Source: Streptomyces barkulensis (GTDB taxonomy: Bacteria; Actinomycetota; Actinomycetes; Streptomycetales; Streptomycetaceae). From it: a stretch of DNA of 39,433 nt. The notes under the pieces were generated by a model, which did not search any database, was not told the DNA's origin, and saw only the letters and a program-made list of their open reading frames with translations. Shown in pieces: positions 1-7,794 of this stretch (position 1 is its first letter; each line of letters starts with the position of its first letter). The translations under genes were made by a program, and so were the position numbers. Location of the stretch: positions 1 through 39,433 of the forward strand of contig NZ_PGSG01000031.1 in assembly GCF_002843305.1 (NCBI RefSeq). The letters run 5' to 3'.

Positions 1-28
1 GGATCTGCACTGTTCACCTCGGCCCGGG

Positions 29-445
29 TCAGAGCGGCCGGTTCTGCTGCTCGATGTACTGCTTCACGATGCTGAGCGGCGCGCCGCCGACGGACCCGGC
101 GAAGTACGAGCCGGACCACAGGCGCTGTGCCCGCCAGTAGTGGCGGACGAGGTCGGGGAACTCCTGGCGGAGCCTGCGGGAGGACACGCCTTTGAGGGAG
201 TTCACCAGCCTGGACACGGCAACCTTCGGCGGGAAGTTCACGAGGAGATGGACGTGGTTGTTCTCGCCGTTGAACTCGACCAGCTCGGCCTCGAAGTCCT
301 CGCACACGGCCCGCATGATCTCCTCGCACCGCGTCAAGTGCCGGTCAACGAAGACGGAGTGCCGGTACTTCGTCACGAAAACCAAGTGGACATGCATGCG
401 GAAGACGCAGTGACGACCAGTACGAACGTTCTCATCGATACCCAT
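29..445 (-). CDS. tnpA: IS200/IS605-family Y1 transposase TnpA
   Basis: This is a small HUH transposase that cuts and rejoins single-stranded IS ends through a tyrosine-DNA link. The HUH motif is seen as HVH in NNHVHLLV (about residues 62-68) and the catalytic tyrosine in QYIEQQ near the C terminus. The length (138 aa) is normal for the family. I chose the ATG at 445, which begins MGIDENVRTGRH and matches the usual family N terminus; an upstream in-frame ATG at 472 would make the gene overlap the divergent tnpB start. It is divergent from tnpB, the usual IS605-like layout. The left end of the element must lie in bases 1-28 or before the window. Confidence 0.93.
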   Translation of the reverse strand: MGIDENVRTGRHCVFRMHVHLVFVTKYRHSVFVDRHLTRCEEIMRAVCEDFEAELVEFNGENNHVHLLVNFPPKVAVSRLVNSLKGVSSRRLRQEFPDLVRHYWRAQRLWSGSYFAGSVGGAPLSIVKQYIEQQNRPL

Positions 446-461
446 AAACCAACTGTGTACC

Positions 462-1679
462 ATGATCCGCATGCAGCTTCGGTACAGCTTCCGCTTGTAC
501 CCGAGCGTCGGTCAGCGCATGGCGTTGGCGAGGGCGTTCGGGTGTGCGCGGGTGGTCTACAACGACGCGCTTCGCGCTCGGGAGACCGCCCGCAGCGAGG
601 GGCTGCCGTTCCCGAAGACCGGCGACCTGTCGAAGGCGCTGATCACCGAGGCGAAGAGCACCCCGGAGCGGGCGTGGCTCGGCGAGGTGTCGGCGGTCGT
701 TCTCCAGCAGTCGCTGCGCGACCTGGAGGCCGCGTACCGGAACTTCTTCGACGGCCTGAAGGGCAAGCGCCCGCGCATGGGCGCGCCCCGGTACAAGTCG
801 AAGAGGGACACCCGGCAGTCGGTCCGGTTCACGGCGAACGCCCGCTGGTCGATCACCCCGGGCGGCAGGCTGCGTCTGCCGAAGATCGGCGACGTCAAGG
901 TGAAGTGGTCCCGCTCCCTGCCGTCGACGCCGTCCACGGTGACCGTGGTCAAGGACGCGGCAGGCCGGTACTTCGCGTCCTTCGTCGTGGAGACCGGCCC
1001 GGAGGAAGTCCTGCCCCAGGTCGCGCCCGAGGTGGGCATCGATCTCGGGCTCGGACACTTCGCGGTCCTCTCCGACGGGACGAAGATCGACAGCCCGCGC
1101 TTCCTGCGCCGGGCCGAAAAACGCCTGAAGAAGGCGCAGCGCTCCCTCTCCCGCAAGGAGAAGGGCAGCAAGAACCGGGACAAGGCCAGGATCCGCGTCG
1201 CACGGGCACACGCCCGTGTCGCGGACGCGCGCCGCGAGTTCCACCACCAGCTCTCCACACAGCTGATCCGCGACAACCAAGCGGTCGCCGTGGAGGACCT
1301 GGCGGTGAAGGGACTCGCGCGCACGCGCCTGGCCAAGTCCGTGCACGACGCCGGATGGTCGGCGTTCGTGAGCATGCTGGAGTACAAGGCCGCCCGGTAC
1401 GGACGTACCTTCGTGAAGATCGGCCGGTTCGAGCCGACCTCCCGGGTGTGCTCCGTGTGCGGCGTCAAGGACGGCCCCAAGCCCCTCCACATCCGAGAGT
1501 GGACCTGCCAGGCGTGCGGGGCGGTCCTGGACCGGGACATCAACGCGGCGGTCAACGTCGCCAAGGCCGCCGGACTGGCGGCATCAGCCTGTGGAGCGCA
1601 GGTAAGACCGGGACTCGTCCCGGCACCGCGCGGCGAAGCAGGAACCCACTCGACACCGCAGCCACAGGCGGCGCGGTAG
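462..1679 (+). CDS. tnpB: TnpB RNA-guided endonuclease of an IS200/IS605 element
   Basis: This 405-residue protein is a full-length TnpB, the RNA-guided nuclease related to Cas12. An N-terminal DNA-recognition domain (LRYSFRLYPSVGQR start) is followed by a split RuvC nuclease: D194 in GIDLGL, E278 in VAVEDLAV and D359 in DRDINAAVN. The zinc ribbon has CSVC (330-333) and CQAC (349-352). All three catalytic acids are present, so the enzyme looks intact. The gene starts at ATG 462, 16 bases from the tnpA start on the other strand. The 3' end is expected to overlap the guide RNA gene that ends at the element's right end. The role in retaining the element at donor sites is known for the family and is not shown here. 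Confidence 0.95.
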   Translation: MIRMQLRYSFRLYPSVGQRMALARAFGCARVVYNDALRARETARSEGLPFPKTGDLSKALITEAKSTPERAWLGEVSAVVLQQSLRDLEAAYRNFFDGLKGKRPRMGAPRYKSKRDTRQSVRFTANARWSITPGGRLRLPKIGDVKVKWSRSLPSTPSTVTVVKDAAGRYFASFVVETGPEEVLPQVAPEVGIDLGLGHFAVLSDGTKIDSPRFLRRAEKRLKKAQRSLSRKEKGSKNRDKARIRVARAHARVADARREFHHQLSTQLIRDNQAVAVEDLAVKGLARTRLAKSVHDAGWSAFVSMLEYKAARYGRTFVKIGRFEPTSRVCSVCGVKDGPKPLHIREWTCQACGAVLDRDINAAVNVAKAAGLAASACGAQVRPGLVPAPRGEAGTHSTPQPQAAR

Positions 1680-1716
1680 GCGGGAATCGCCGTCCTTCAG
1701 GGCGGCGAGGATGTCA
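1580..1716 (+). ncRNA. Probable omega/reRNA scaffold and IS right end
   Basis: In TnpB systems the guide RNA comes from the 3' end of tnpB and the right end of the element. Here a hairpin with a 9-bp stem (1688-1707, loop TC, one G-T pair) is followed by GAGGATGTCAA, a sequence typical of the right end of this element group. The scaffold would end near 1716 and the guide would be read from the flank starting TGTTGGCCATAGCC. The 5' limit is a guess. Confidence 0.45.
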
Positions 1717-2086
1717 ATGTTGGCCATAGCCATGGATCGAGTTCCGTTCGATCTGGATGGTCAGACCCTCGCCCGGTGTTCCCGCACCGGCGGGGGTCGT
1801 TCTCTTGTCGTCCCGCACGCTACACCGCCGACGCGGTGTGTGGCGACCCGGTCGCTGAGAGTGGAAAACCGCAGGGTGGGAGGGTGGGAGGAGACCTCCC
1901 ACCCATTCCTTGGAGAAGGCGCTCGAATCCCGGATCCCGACCCTCGGCACCCGAGCTCCGGGCCGGATTCCCGGCCCTCCGGAGCGGTCGGCGCACTCCC
2001 CGGCGGCCCGTGGGCCGAGGAACCGGCGGCCCACGCCGCGCACCCCGCGTCGGCTCGCCGGCGTGCTCATCCCCGACCGGGCGGCC
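1717..2086. other. Intergenic stretch between IS and GNAT gene
   Basis: No convincing gene is seen: open frames here lack family similarity and a good ribosome site. It holds one strong hairpin (1882-1904, listed separately). The stretch may be remnant flanking DNA left by the IS insertion. Confidence 0.5.
1882..1904. terminator. Hairpin, probable terminator
   Basis: A perfect 10-bp stem (GGGTGGGAGG, loop AGA, CCTCCCACCC) lies downstream of the minus-strand GNAT gene and downstream of tnpB. It has no U-run, as is normal for streptomycete terminators, and could work in both directions. Confidence 0.5.
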
Positions 2087-2632
2087 TCACGGAGTGGGCC
2101 GAAGCCCCCACGTCTGGAGGATGTAGGGCCGCCCCTTCTCCTCACCCTCGATCAGCGGCACGTCGAGCAGGCCGAAGCCCGCCTTGGCGGCCACGGCGAC
2201 GCTGGCGGCGTTCTCCGCCTCCAGCTCCAGGATCACCTGATCCGCTCCCAACCGCTCGAAGGCGTACGCGGCCATCACCCGCACCGCCCGTACGGCCAGC
2301 CCCCGGCCCCGGTGCGCCGGGCCGACCGCGTAACCGAGCTCCGTGCCCTCGGGGGCGCGGCGCAGCATCGCCTCGCCGAGCGGCGCGCGGCCGTCGGTGG
2401 TGATCGCGAGCAGGATGGCCGTGCCGTCCGCCCGTAGCTGCCGGGCCCGTTCGAGCCGCGTGCGGGCGGCCGCCTCGTCGAAGGGCGAGACGATCGGCGT
2501 CCAGTACGCGATGTCGGGGTGGTCGAACAGATCCGGCATCGCGGCCACGTCCGCCTCCGTCCAGTCACGCAGGACGAGCCCCTCCCCGCTGAGCTCGATC
2601 CGGTCGGGAAACGGCGGATTGCTGCTGCTCAC
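2087..2632 (-). CDS. GNAT-family N-acetyltransferase (RimJ/RimL-like)
   Basis: This 181-residue protein is a GNAT acetyltransferase that moves an acetyl group from acetyl-CoA to an amine, probably a protein N terminus or a small metabolite. It has the usual RimJ/RimL-type order: LSGEGLVLRDWTEADVAAM at the front, a central strand pair, the acetyl-CoA loop in GPAHRGRGLAVRAV, and the late helix ENAASVAVAAKAGF. I chose the GTG at 2632 because AGGGGG sits about 6 bases upstream; the open frame runs back further but without a ribosome site. The neighbours do not suggest a substrate. Confidence 0.85.
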   Translation of the reverse strand: MSSSNPPFPDRIELSGEGLVLRDWTEADVAAMPDLFDHPDIAYWTPIVSPFDEAAARTRLERARQLRADGTAILLAITTDGRAPLGEAMLRRAPEGTELGYAVGPAHRGRGLAVRAVRVMAAYAFERLGADQVILELEAENAASVAVAAKAGFGLLDVPLIEGEEKGRPYILQTWGLRPTP

Positions 2633-2792
2633 GGTGAACCCCCTGGCTCCGTAGGACGAGGCAGCATAGCCGGGGCCGCGGCCGTGGGTTCGTGGCCCCG
2701 AAATCGTCCTGCGCGGTATCACCGAGGAGACCCGCCTTCCAGCGGCTGGGGCGTGGCGGGACCTGTCGGCCCGCCGTGCGAGGCTGGGGGGC

Positions 2793-3302
2793 GTGGGGCG
2801 GGGTTACAGGTTTTTCGGCGGGACGGCGGCCGTTCTGGGGGCGGCGTCGCTGGTGTGCGCGCTGCTGACGCTCCTTCCGGGGCTCCTGCTGCCGGAGTCC
2901 GGGTGGCTGACCGGGGTGAGCGTGGGGTCGGCCTTCCTGTTCCTCTTCGCCGCGGCGCTGTGGGGGTTCTCGTCCGTCAGCGACCGGCGCATGCTGTGGA
3001 CGGCCTTCCGATGTCTGCCCGGCAAGGCGCAGACGGAGCTGGGCATGCTGGTCGCCGGGGGCGTGGCGCTGACCGCCGCGACCATGCTCCAGGGGCTCGG
3101 CCGGCCGTCTTCCCCGAAGGTCGAGGGGGGTCGCCACTACGCGCACGAGACGGCGCCGCGAGGCTGGGTGGAGATCCTCTCGCGCGCCGAGTACGAGGCG
3201 CTGGTGGAGCTGGAGCAGCGCCTGTCCCACGGGATTTCGAGCCTCGTGCTCGGCATCGCGGCGGCCCTTTTCCTGAGCATGGGGGAGCTGCGGAAGCGGT
3301 GA
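2793..3302 (+). CDS. Small four-helix membrane protein, unknown function
   Basis: I do not recognise this 169-residue protein. It has about four hydrophobic segments: roughly residues 9-33, 40-60, 85-103 and 145-163, with a polar loop (about 104-144) between the last two that holds RHYAHETAPRGW and a charged stretch. The start is GTG 2793 behind a G-rich ribosome site. It converges on the MerR gene with only 24 bases between the stops. Base use is like its neighbours. It is probably an integral inner-membrane protein; nothing in the sequence indicates a substrate. Confidence 0.7.
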   Translation: MGRGYRFFGGTAAVLGAASLVCALLTLLPGLLLPESGWLTGVSVGSAFLFLFAAALWGFSSVSDRRMLWTAFRCLPGKAQTELGMLVAGGVALTAATMLQGLGRPSSPKVEGGRHYAHETAPRGWVEILSRAEYEALVELEQRLSHGISSLVLGIAAALFLSMGELRKR

Positions 3303-3326
3303 CCCGCGCCCGGGCGGCCCCGGGGC

Positions 3327-3671
3327 TCAGGGGCGGGCGAGGTAGGCGGCCAGCGCGTCGCGGCTGCGCGTCAGTTCGCCGATGCGCTCGTCCAGCGCCG
3401 CCAGCTCCCGCTCCAGCGCGCCCCGCAGATCCGCGCACCAGTCGAAGCCCGGCTCCGAGCCCCGGGCGCACGGCAGCACCGAGCGGATCACCTCGGTGGT
3501 CAGGCCCGCGTCCAGCAGGGCGCGGATCTGCCGCACGGTGAGCACCGCGTCCTCGCCGTAGGTGCGGTAGCCGTTCGGGCCGCGCTCGGGGGTGAGCAGC
3601 CCCTGCTCCCCGTAGTACCGCAGCAGTCGCGTGCTGACCCCCGTGCGCCGGGACAGCTCCCCGATCAGCAT
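3327..3671 (-). CDS. MerR-family transcriptional regulator
   Basis: This 114-residue regulator has the MerR winged helix at the N terminus (MLIGELSRRTGVSTRLLRYY, then GLL and GYR with YGEDAV) and a long dimerisation helix (about 75-112). The C-terminal sensor part is very short; a CARG and a WCADL each hold one cysteine, so neither a clear metal site nor a drug-binding domain can be assigned. The ATG at 3671 places the HTH at the normal position. It is divergent from the aminotransferase class IV gene, and the 3693-3724 promoter/operator between them fits MerR control of that gene and of itself. Confidence 0.9.
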   Translation of the reverse strand: MLIGELSRRTGVSTRLLRYYGEQGLLTPERGPNGYRTYGEDAVLTVRQIRALLDAGLTTEVIRSVLPCARGSEPGFDWCADLRGALERELAALDERIGELTRSRDALAAYLARP

Positions 3672-3692
3672 GTGCCGTACCCCTCCCGGGAG

Positions 3693-3724
3693 TTGACCTT
3701 CACACCGGTGTGAAGCCCTAACGT
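3693..3724 (+). promoter_or_regulatory. MerR-type promoter with perfect operator
   Basis: TTGACC (3693-3698) and TAACGT (3719-3724) are 20 bp apart, the over-long spacing that MerR activators correct by bending DNA. Between them is an 18-bp perfect palindrome, CTTCACACCGGTGTGAAG (3698-3715). It points to the aminotransferase gene starting at 3837. Confidence 0.75.
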
Positions 3725-3763
3725 CGCCCCGCGAGCGGGCATTCCGCGCCCGCCGCCCCTTTT

Positions 3764-3805
3764 CCTGAAACCCATGAAACCCATGAATTCCCTGAAACCC
3801 ATGAA
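3764..3805. repeat. Direct repeat in the 5' leader of the aminotransferase gene
   Basis: CCTGAAACCCATGAA occurs at 3764-3778 and again at 3791-3805 (27-bp period), with an extra ACCCATGAA between. It lies in the likely untranslated leader of the gene starting at 3837. Confidence 0.7.
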
Positions 3806-3836
3806 CTCCCGGGACCCGAGCTTCGGAGCGACGCAC

Positions 3837-4643
3837 ATGACCTCATCGACCTCCTACGCCGTCCACCGCGACGGCCGTACGGCCACCGCCGGAGAGCTGG
3901 CGCCGCTCGCCTTCGCGGGCCACGCCCACTTCACCGCCATGCAGGTGCGCGGCGGCCGGGTCCGGGGGCTCGACCTGCATCTGGCGCGGCTGCGCTCGGC
4001 CTCGCTGGAGCTGTACGGCCGGGCGCTGCCCGACGACCGGGTGCGGTCCCGCCTGCGGACGGCGCTGGAGGGCGGCCCGCAGGACGTGTCGCTGACGGCC
4101 GTGGTGTACTCCCCGGCGGGCGAGTTCACGGCGGCGGACGCCGAACCGGAGATGCTGGTCCGCACCGGACCGCCCGCCTCCGGGCCCGAGGGGCCGCTGG
4201 CGCTGGCGGCGTTCGAGCACGAGCGGTTCCTGCCGTCGGTCAAGCTCGTCGGCGAGGCGGCCAAGACGTACCTGCTGCGCCGGGCCGCCGCGCAGGGCTT
4301 CGACGACGCCGCCTTCACCGACCGCCGGGGCCGGATCGGCGAGGCGACGATCTGGAACCTGGCCTTCTGGGACGGCTCGGCGGTGGTGTGGCCCGAGGCC
4401 GAGGTACTGACCGGGGTCACGATGGGCGTTCTGCGCCGGCGGCTCGACCGCCTCGGCGTCCCCCAGCGCGTCCGGGAGATCACCCTCGCCGACCTGCCGG
4501 AACTGGCCGGGGCCGCCGTCATGAACTCCTGGACGCCGGGGGTCGCCGTACACCGGATCGGCTCCGCCTCCCTGCCCGCCGCCCCGGCCTTCACGGACCT
4601 GCTCCACCGCGCCTACCGGGCCGAACCACCCGCCGCGCCGTGA
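3837..4643 (+). CDS. Aminotransferase class IV (fold-type IV PLP enzyme)
   Basis: This 268-residue protein belongs to the PLP-dependent class IV family (branched-chain/D-amino acid aminotransferase and aminodeoxychorismate lyase). Family features in order: an R-pair near LHLARLRSAS, the lysine region SVKLVGEAAKTYLLRRAA, the GRIGEATIWNLAFW segment matching the family's E-x-x-x-x-N-L/I-F, and the phosphate-binding LTGVTMGVLRR. The start at ATG 3837 has GGAGCG nearby; an in-frame ATG at 3774 lies in the repeat-containing leader. It is controlled by the divergent MerR regulator. The actual substrate cannot be told from sequence. Confidence 0.87.
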   Translation: MTSSTSYAVHRDGRTATAGELAPLAFAGHAHFTAMQVRGGRVRGLDLHLARLRSASLELYGRALPDDRVRSRLRTALEGGPQDVSLTAVVYSPAGEFTAADAEPEMLVRTGPPASGPEGPLALAAFEHERFLPSVKLVGEAAKTYLLRRAAAQGFDDAAFTDRRGRIGEATIWNLAFWDGSAVVWPEAEVLTGVTMGVLRRRLDRLGVPQRVREITLADLPELAGAAVMNSWTPGVAVHRIGSASLPAAPAFTDLLHRAYRAEPPAAP

Positions 4644-4740
4644 GAGCGCCTCCGGCCGCGCCCGGCCGCCTGCACCGGAACCGGACCGCCGGGGCGTGCC
4701 ATACGCTGCCGGAAGTTCCCCGGAAAAAATTCGGCGACCG

Positions 4741-4768
4741 TGTTGATCCGCGCCGTTCCCGTTCGACC
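4741..4768 (+). promoter_or_regulatory. Candidate ECF42-type promoter upstream of the YciI gene
   Basis: TGTTGA (4741-4746) and CGACC (4764-4768) are 17 bp apart. ECF42 sigma factors are reported to use TGTCGA and a CGA/TC-type -10, and usually to transcribe linked YciI genes. One mismatch in the -35 keeps this a candidate. Confidence 0.5.
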
Positions 4769-4819
4769 TATGGGTGAGAGGGTCCGAGAGAGGCCCGGAA
4801 CCGCCAGGGAGACAGAACC

Positions 4820-5239
4820 ATGAAGTACATGCTGATCATGCGCGCCACCGACGAGGCCCTCGCGGGGATGGCGGACGTCGACTTCGGCCAGATGCTGGAG
4901 ACCGTCGGCAGGTACAACGACGAGCTGATCCGGGCCGGTGTGCTGGTCGCCGCGGAGGGCCTGGACGACGCAGCCGAGGGCGTGGTCGTCGACCACTCCT
5001 CCGAGCCGCCCGTGGTCACCGACGGCCCCTACGGCGAGACCAAGGAGCTGTTCGGCGGCTTCTACATCCTCAACGTGGCGTCCAAGGAGGAGGCCGTCGA
5101 GTGGGCCAGGCGGGCGCCGTTCAGCGGCCCGGGCCTGAAGACCGAGATCCGCCGGGTCACCACGATCGACGAGTTCCCCCAGGACAACGAGTGGATCCAG
5201 AAGGAGCGGGCGTGGCGCGAGGCCACCGGCCAGCTCTGA
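4820..5239 (+). CDS. YciI/DGPF-domain protein linked to an ECF sigma factor
   Basis: This 139-residue protein carries the YciI-like (YCII/DGPF) fold, with the signature VVTDGPYGETKELFGGFYIL (about 69-88) and MKYMLIMRATDE at the start. Its biochemical role is not established in the family. It lies 15 bases before an ECF sigma factor gene with a C-terminal extension, the pairing that defines group ECF42. The ATG at 4820 has AGGGAG upstream. I infer that it is the target or partner of that sigma factor. Confidence 0.9.
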   Translation: MKYMLIMRATDEALAGMADVDFGQMLETVGRYNDELIRAGVLVAAEGLDDAAEGVVVDHSSEPPVVTDGPYGETKELFGGFYILNVASKEEAVEWARRAPFSGPGLKTEIRRVTTIDEFPQDNEWIQKERAWREATGQL

Positions 5240-5254
5240 GGGGGATCGCGGAAG

Positions 5255-6553
5255 ATGGCCGACCCCACCGGCCGTGAGGCCGTCGCCGCCGTCTGGCGGA
5301 TCGAGTCCGCGCGGATCACCGGCGCGCTCGCGCGGTACACCGGCGACTTCGCGCTGGCCGAGGACTGCGCCCAGGAGGCGCTGGCCGAGGCGCTGGTGAA
5401 CTGGCCGCGCGAGGGCGCGCCCCGCGACCCGGCGGGGTGGCTGCTGACCGTCGGCCGGCGCCGCGCGATCGACGCGTTCCGCCGGCGCTCCGCCCTCGAC
5501 GAGAGGTACGCCGCCCTCGCCCACGGCCTGGGCGAGGGCGGCATCGTCGCAGGCGGCGCCTCGGCGGGTACGTCCCCCGACCCGGCCCGGGAGGGCTGTG
5601 ACGTGCTGTGGGACCCGGACCGCATCGACGACGACACCCTCGCGCTGATGTTCCTCGCCTGCCACCCCGTGCTGCCGCGCGAGGGGCGGGTGGCGCTCAC
5701 CCTGCGGGTGGTCGGCGGTCTGACGAGCGACGAGATCGCCAGGGCGTTCCTGGTGCCGACCGCCACGGTGCAGGCCCGGATCACCCGGGCGAAGAAGACC
5801 CTGAAGGCGGCCCGGGTGCCGTTCGGGACGCCGACGGCCGCCGAGCGGGCCGAACGGCTCGGCTCGGTCCTCAGCGTCGTCTACCTGATCTTCACCGAGG
5901 GGTCCTCGGCCAGTTCGGGCGGGGACCTGATCCGGCTCGACCTCGCGGGCGAGGCGCAGCGCCTGGCGCGGGTGCTGAGCCGGCTGATGCCGGACGAGGG
6001 CGAGGTCCACGGCCTGCTGGCGCTGCTGGAGTTGACCGCCGCGCGCTTCCCGGCCCGTACCGGGCCGGACGGCGAGCCGGTGCTGCTGGAGCACCAGGAC
6101 CGCCGCCGCTGGGACCGCTCCGCGATCCGCCGGGGGCGGGCCGCCCTGGCCCGCGCCGAGCGGACCGGCCGGGGCCTGGGCGCCTACGGCCTGCAGGCGG
6201 CGATCGCCGAGTGCCACGCCACCGCCCCCTCGGTCGAGGCCACGGACTGGGAGCGGATCGTGCTCCTCTACGAGGCGCTCGGCCGGCTCGCGCCCTCACC
6301 GGTGGTCGACCTCAACCGGGCGGTGGCCGTCTGCATGGCGCGGGGGCCGGCGGCGGCCCTGGCCATCGTGGACGGGCTGGCCGGAGCCAAGGCGCTGTCC
6401 GGCTCCCACCTGCTGCCGAACGTCCGCGGGGAACTCCTCGCCCGCCTCGGGCGCACCGACGAGGCGCGCACCGAACTGGAGCACGCGATCCGGCTGTGCG
6501 GCAACGAACGCGAACGGACGGTGCTACGACGCAAACTCGCCGACCTCGGCTGA
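5255..6553 (+). CDS. ECF42-type RNA polymerase sigma factor with C-terminal TPR-like extension
   Basis: This 432-residue protein has sigma region 2 at about 5-80 (TGDFALAEDCAQEALAEAL, WLLTVGRRRAIDAFRR), sigma region 4 at about 125-190 (REGRVALTLRVVGGLTSDEI, then FLVPTATVQARITRAKKTL) and a long helical C-terminal half (about 195-432) with repeat units such as DLNRAVAVCMARGPAAALAI and RAHLGRTDEAR-like motifs. Such an extension replaces an anti-sigma factor and is needed for activity in studied ECF42 members. No anti-sigma gene is nearby, in keeping with this. It follows the YciI gene by 15 bases and is probably cotranscribed. Confidence 0.92.
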   Translation: MADPTGREAVAAVWRIESARITGALARYTGDFALAEDCAQEALAEALVNWPREGAPRDPAGWLLTVGRRRAIDAFRRRSALDERYAALAHGLGEGGIVAGGASAGTSPDPAREGCDVLWDPDRIDDDTLALMFLACHPVLPREGRVALTLRVVGGLTSDEIARAFLVPTATVQARITRAKKTLKAARVPFGTPTAAERAERLGSVLSVVYLIFTEGSSASSGGDLIRLDLAGEAQRLARVLSRLMPDEGEVHGLLALLELTAARFPARTGPDGEPVLLEHQDRRRWDRSAIRRGRAALARAERTGRGLGAYGLQAAIAECHATAPSVEATDWERIVLLYEALGRLAPSPVVDLNRAVAVCMARGPAAALAIVDGLAGAKALSGSHLLPNVRGELLARLGRTDEARTELEHAIRLCGNERERTVLRRKLADLG

Positions 6554-6560
6554 CCGCCCA

Positions 6561-6591
6561 CCGGATGAGCCCGGCCGCCGAGTTCATCCGG
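6561..6591. terminator. Inverted repeat between convergent genes
   Basis: CCGGATGA (6561-6568) and TCATCCGG (6584-6591) form an 8-bp stem with a GC-rich 15-base loop, directly after the sigma factor stop and before the end of the minus-strand DUF397 gene. A bidirectional terminator is likely. Confidence 0.5.
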
Positions 6592-6606
6592 CGGGCGGGC
6601 AGCCGG

Positions 6607-6849
6607 TCACGCGCGGGCGGCGTACGCGACGAAGTCGGCCCAGGCGGCGGGCGGGAGCACGAGTTGCGGCCCGTCCGTCGCCTTGGAGTCGCGCACATGC
6701 ACGGCGTCGGCGCACGCGGCCACCTCGACGCAGTTGCCGCCGCCCGAGTCGCTGTGGCTGGACTTCCGCCAGGCGAAGGCGACTTCGACGCAGGCGCCGC
6801 CATCCGAGTCGCTGTGGCTGGACTTGAACCAGACCAGGCCGTCCCTCAT
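6607..6849 (-). CDS. DUF397 protein with duplicated motif
   Basis: This 80-residue acidic protein belongs to DUF397, small streptomycete proteins that accompany WhiJ-like HTH regulators. The family's usual signature (W-x-K-S-S-x-S, then C-V-E-V-A, and later V-R-D-S-K) is present, but its first part occurs twice: FKSSHSDSDGGACVEVA (8-24) and RKSSHSDSGGGNCVEVA (28-44). The end (AAWADFVAYAAR) is typical. The ATG overlaps the stop of the HTH gene by 4 bases (ATGA), so translation is coupled. In studied cases such proteins bind or oppose the HTH partner. Confidence 0.93.
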   Translation of the reverse strand: MRDGLVWFKSSHSDSDGGACVEVAFAWRKSSHSDSGGGNCVEVAACADAVHVRDSKATDGPQLVLPPAAWADFVAYAARA

Positions 6850-7664
6850 AGCTCCTCCGCCACCTTCCTGATGAAGCGCGCCGATTCCTCGGTGCTGAGA
6901 GCCTGCATGCGGATCATTCCATGGCGCTGGGTGAGCACGCTGATCTTCTCCGGGTCGGAGTAGAGCGCACCTGTCTCCTGCCCCTCCGCATAGGCGTAGT
7001 ACTCGTGTTCGGCCGTTTCCAGCAGCACCATGGGTCCGCTGAGGCCACCGAAGACCCCGCGCTCGACGGGGAGCACCTGGACGGAGACATTTCGCAACCC
7101 GCCCATCTCCAGCAGGTGGTGGGACTGTTCCCGCATCACCTCGTCGCCGCCGACGCGGGTGCGCAGGGCGGCCTCGTAGATCACGAAGCCGAACGCCACG
7201 GTCGGCCTGCGCGTGAGCTTCTCCTGCCGCTCCAGCCGGGCCGCGACCCGCTCCTGGACGGTCTCGTCGTCGAGCGGCGGGTGGTGGTTGCCGATCAGCG
7301 CTTGCGAGTACGCCTTGGTCTGGAGCAGTCCGGGGATGAGCAGCGCCTCGTACGAATGCAGGGCGATGGCGCGGTCCTCGGCGTCCACGAACTCCTGCGC
7401 GTACGACTGGAACCTGTCCGGCTTCAGATACTCCTGGGCCGCCACCAGCAGGCCCCGCGCGTCGCACATCTCGTCGGCGACCTCCGGCAGCCGGACCGTC
7501 GGCTTGCGGCGGCCCTGCTCCATGGACTTGATCGTCTCGTAGCCGTAGCCCGCCTCGTCGCCCAGCGCCTCGCGGCTGATCCCCGCGCGGGTGCGCCAGC
7601 GCTTGATCTGGTTGCCGCAGTACCGCCAGGCCATCGGCGGCTGCTGGGTGGTCCCCTCGGTCAT
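6846..7664 (-). CDS. WhiJ-like XRE-family HTH regulator (DUF5753)
   Basis: This 272-residue regulator has an N-terminal XRE helix-turn-helix (about 15-75; GNQIKRWRTRAGISREALGD and YGYETIKSMEQGRRKP) and a C-terminal DUF5753 domain (about 95-270) with the typical LHSYEALLIPGLLQTKAYSQ. Proteins of this kind, for example WhiJ, help control development and antibiotic production. It heads a two-gene operon with the DUF397 gene and is divergent from the ATPase gene at 7795, the classic three-part arrangement. The 130-base divergent region must hold both promoters; I see no clear operator in it. Confidence 0.93.
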   Translation of the reverse strand: MTEGTTQQPPMAWRYCGNQIKRWRTRAGISREALGDEAGYGYETIKSMEQGRRKPTVRLPEVADEMCDARGLLVAAQEYLKPDRFQSYAQEFVDAEDRAIALHSYEALLIPGLLQTKAYSQALIGNHHPPLDDETVQERVAARLERQEKLTRRPTVAFGFVIYEAALRTRVGGDEVMREQSHHLLEMGGLRNVSVQVLPVERGVFGGLSGPMVLLETAEHEYYAYAEGQETGALYSDPEKISVLTQRHGMIRMQALSTEESARFIRKVAEEL

Positions 7665-7794
7665 CGTCTCCCGCCTTCCCCCTTGTGCGCCATGAGTACG
7701 GCACGCTCCGTACCCGGCCGGTCACTGGAGACGCTAGGCAGAGGTCGGCACCGTGTGAGGCCCGATCAGCGAAGACCACCCGTACGAGGGCACG

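Noticed and set aside
140..1729. 529-codon plus-strand frame over tnpA and tnpB
   Set aside because: It is in a shifted frame relative to tnpB, Arg/Gly/Pro-rich, and antisense to tnpA.
1714..2145. 143-codon minus-strand ORF after the IS
   Set aside because: Arg/Gly-rich, no ribosome site, spans the terminator hairpin at 1882-1904 and has no family likeness.
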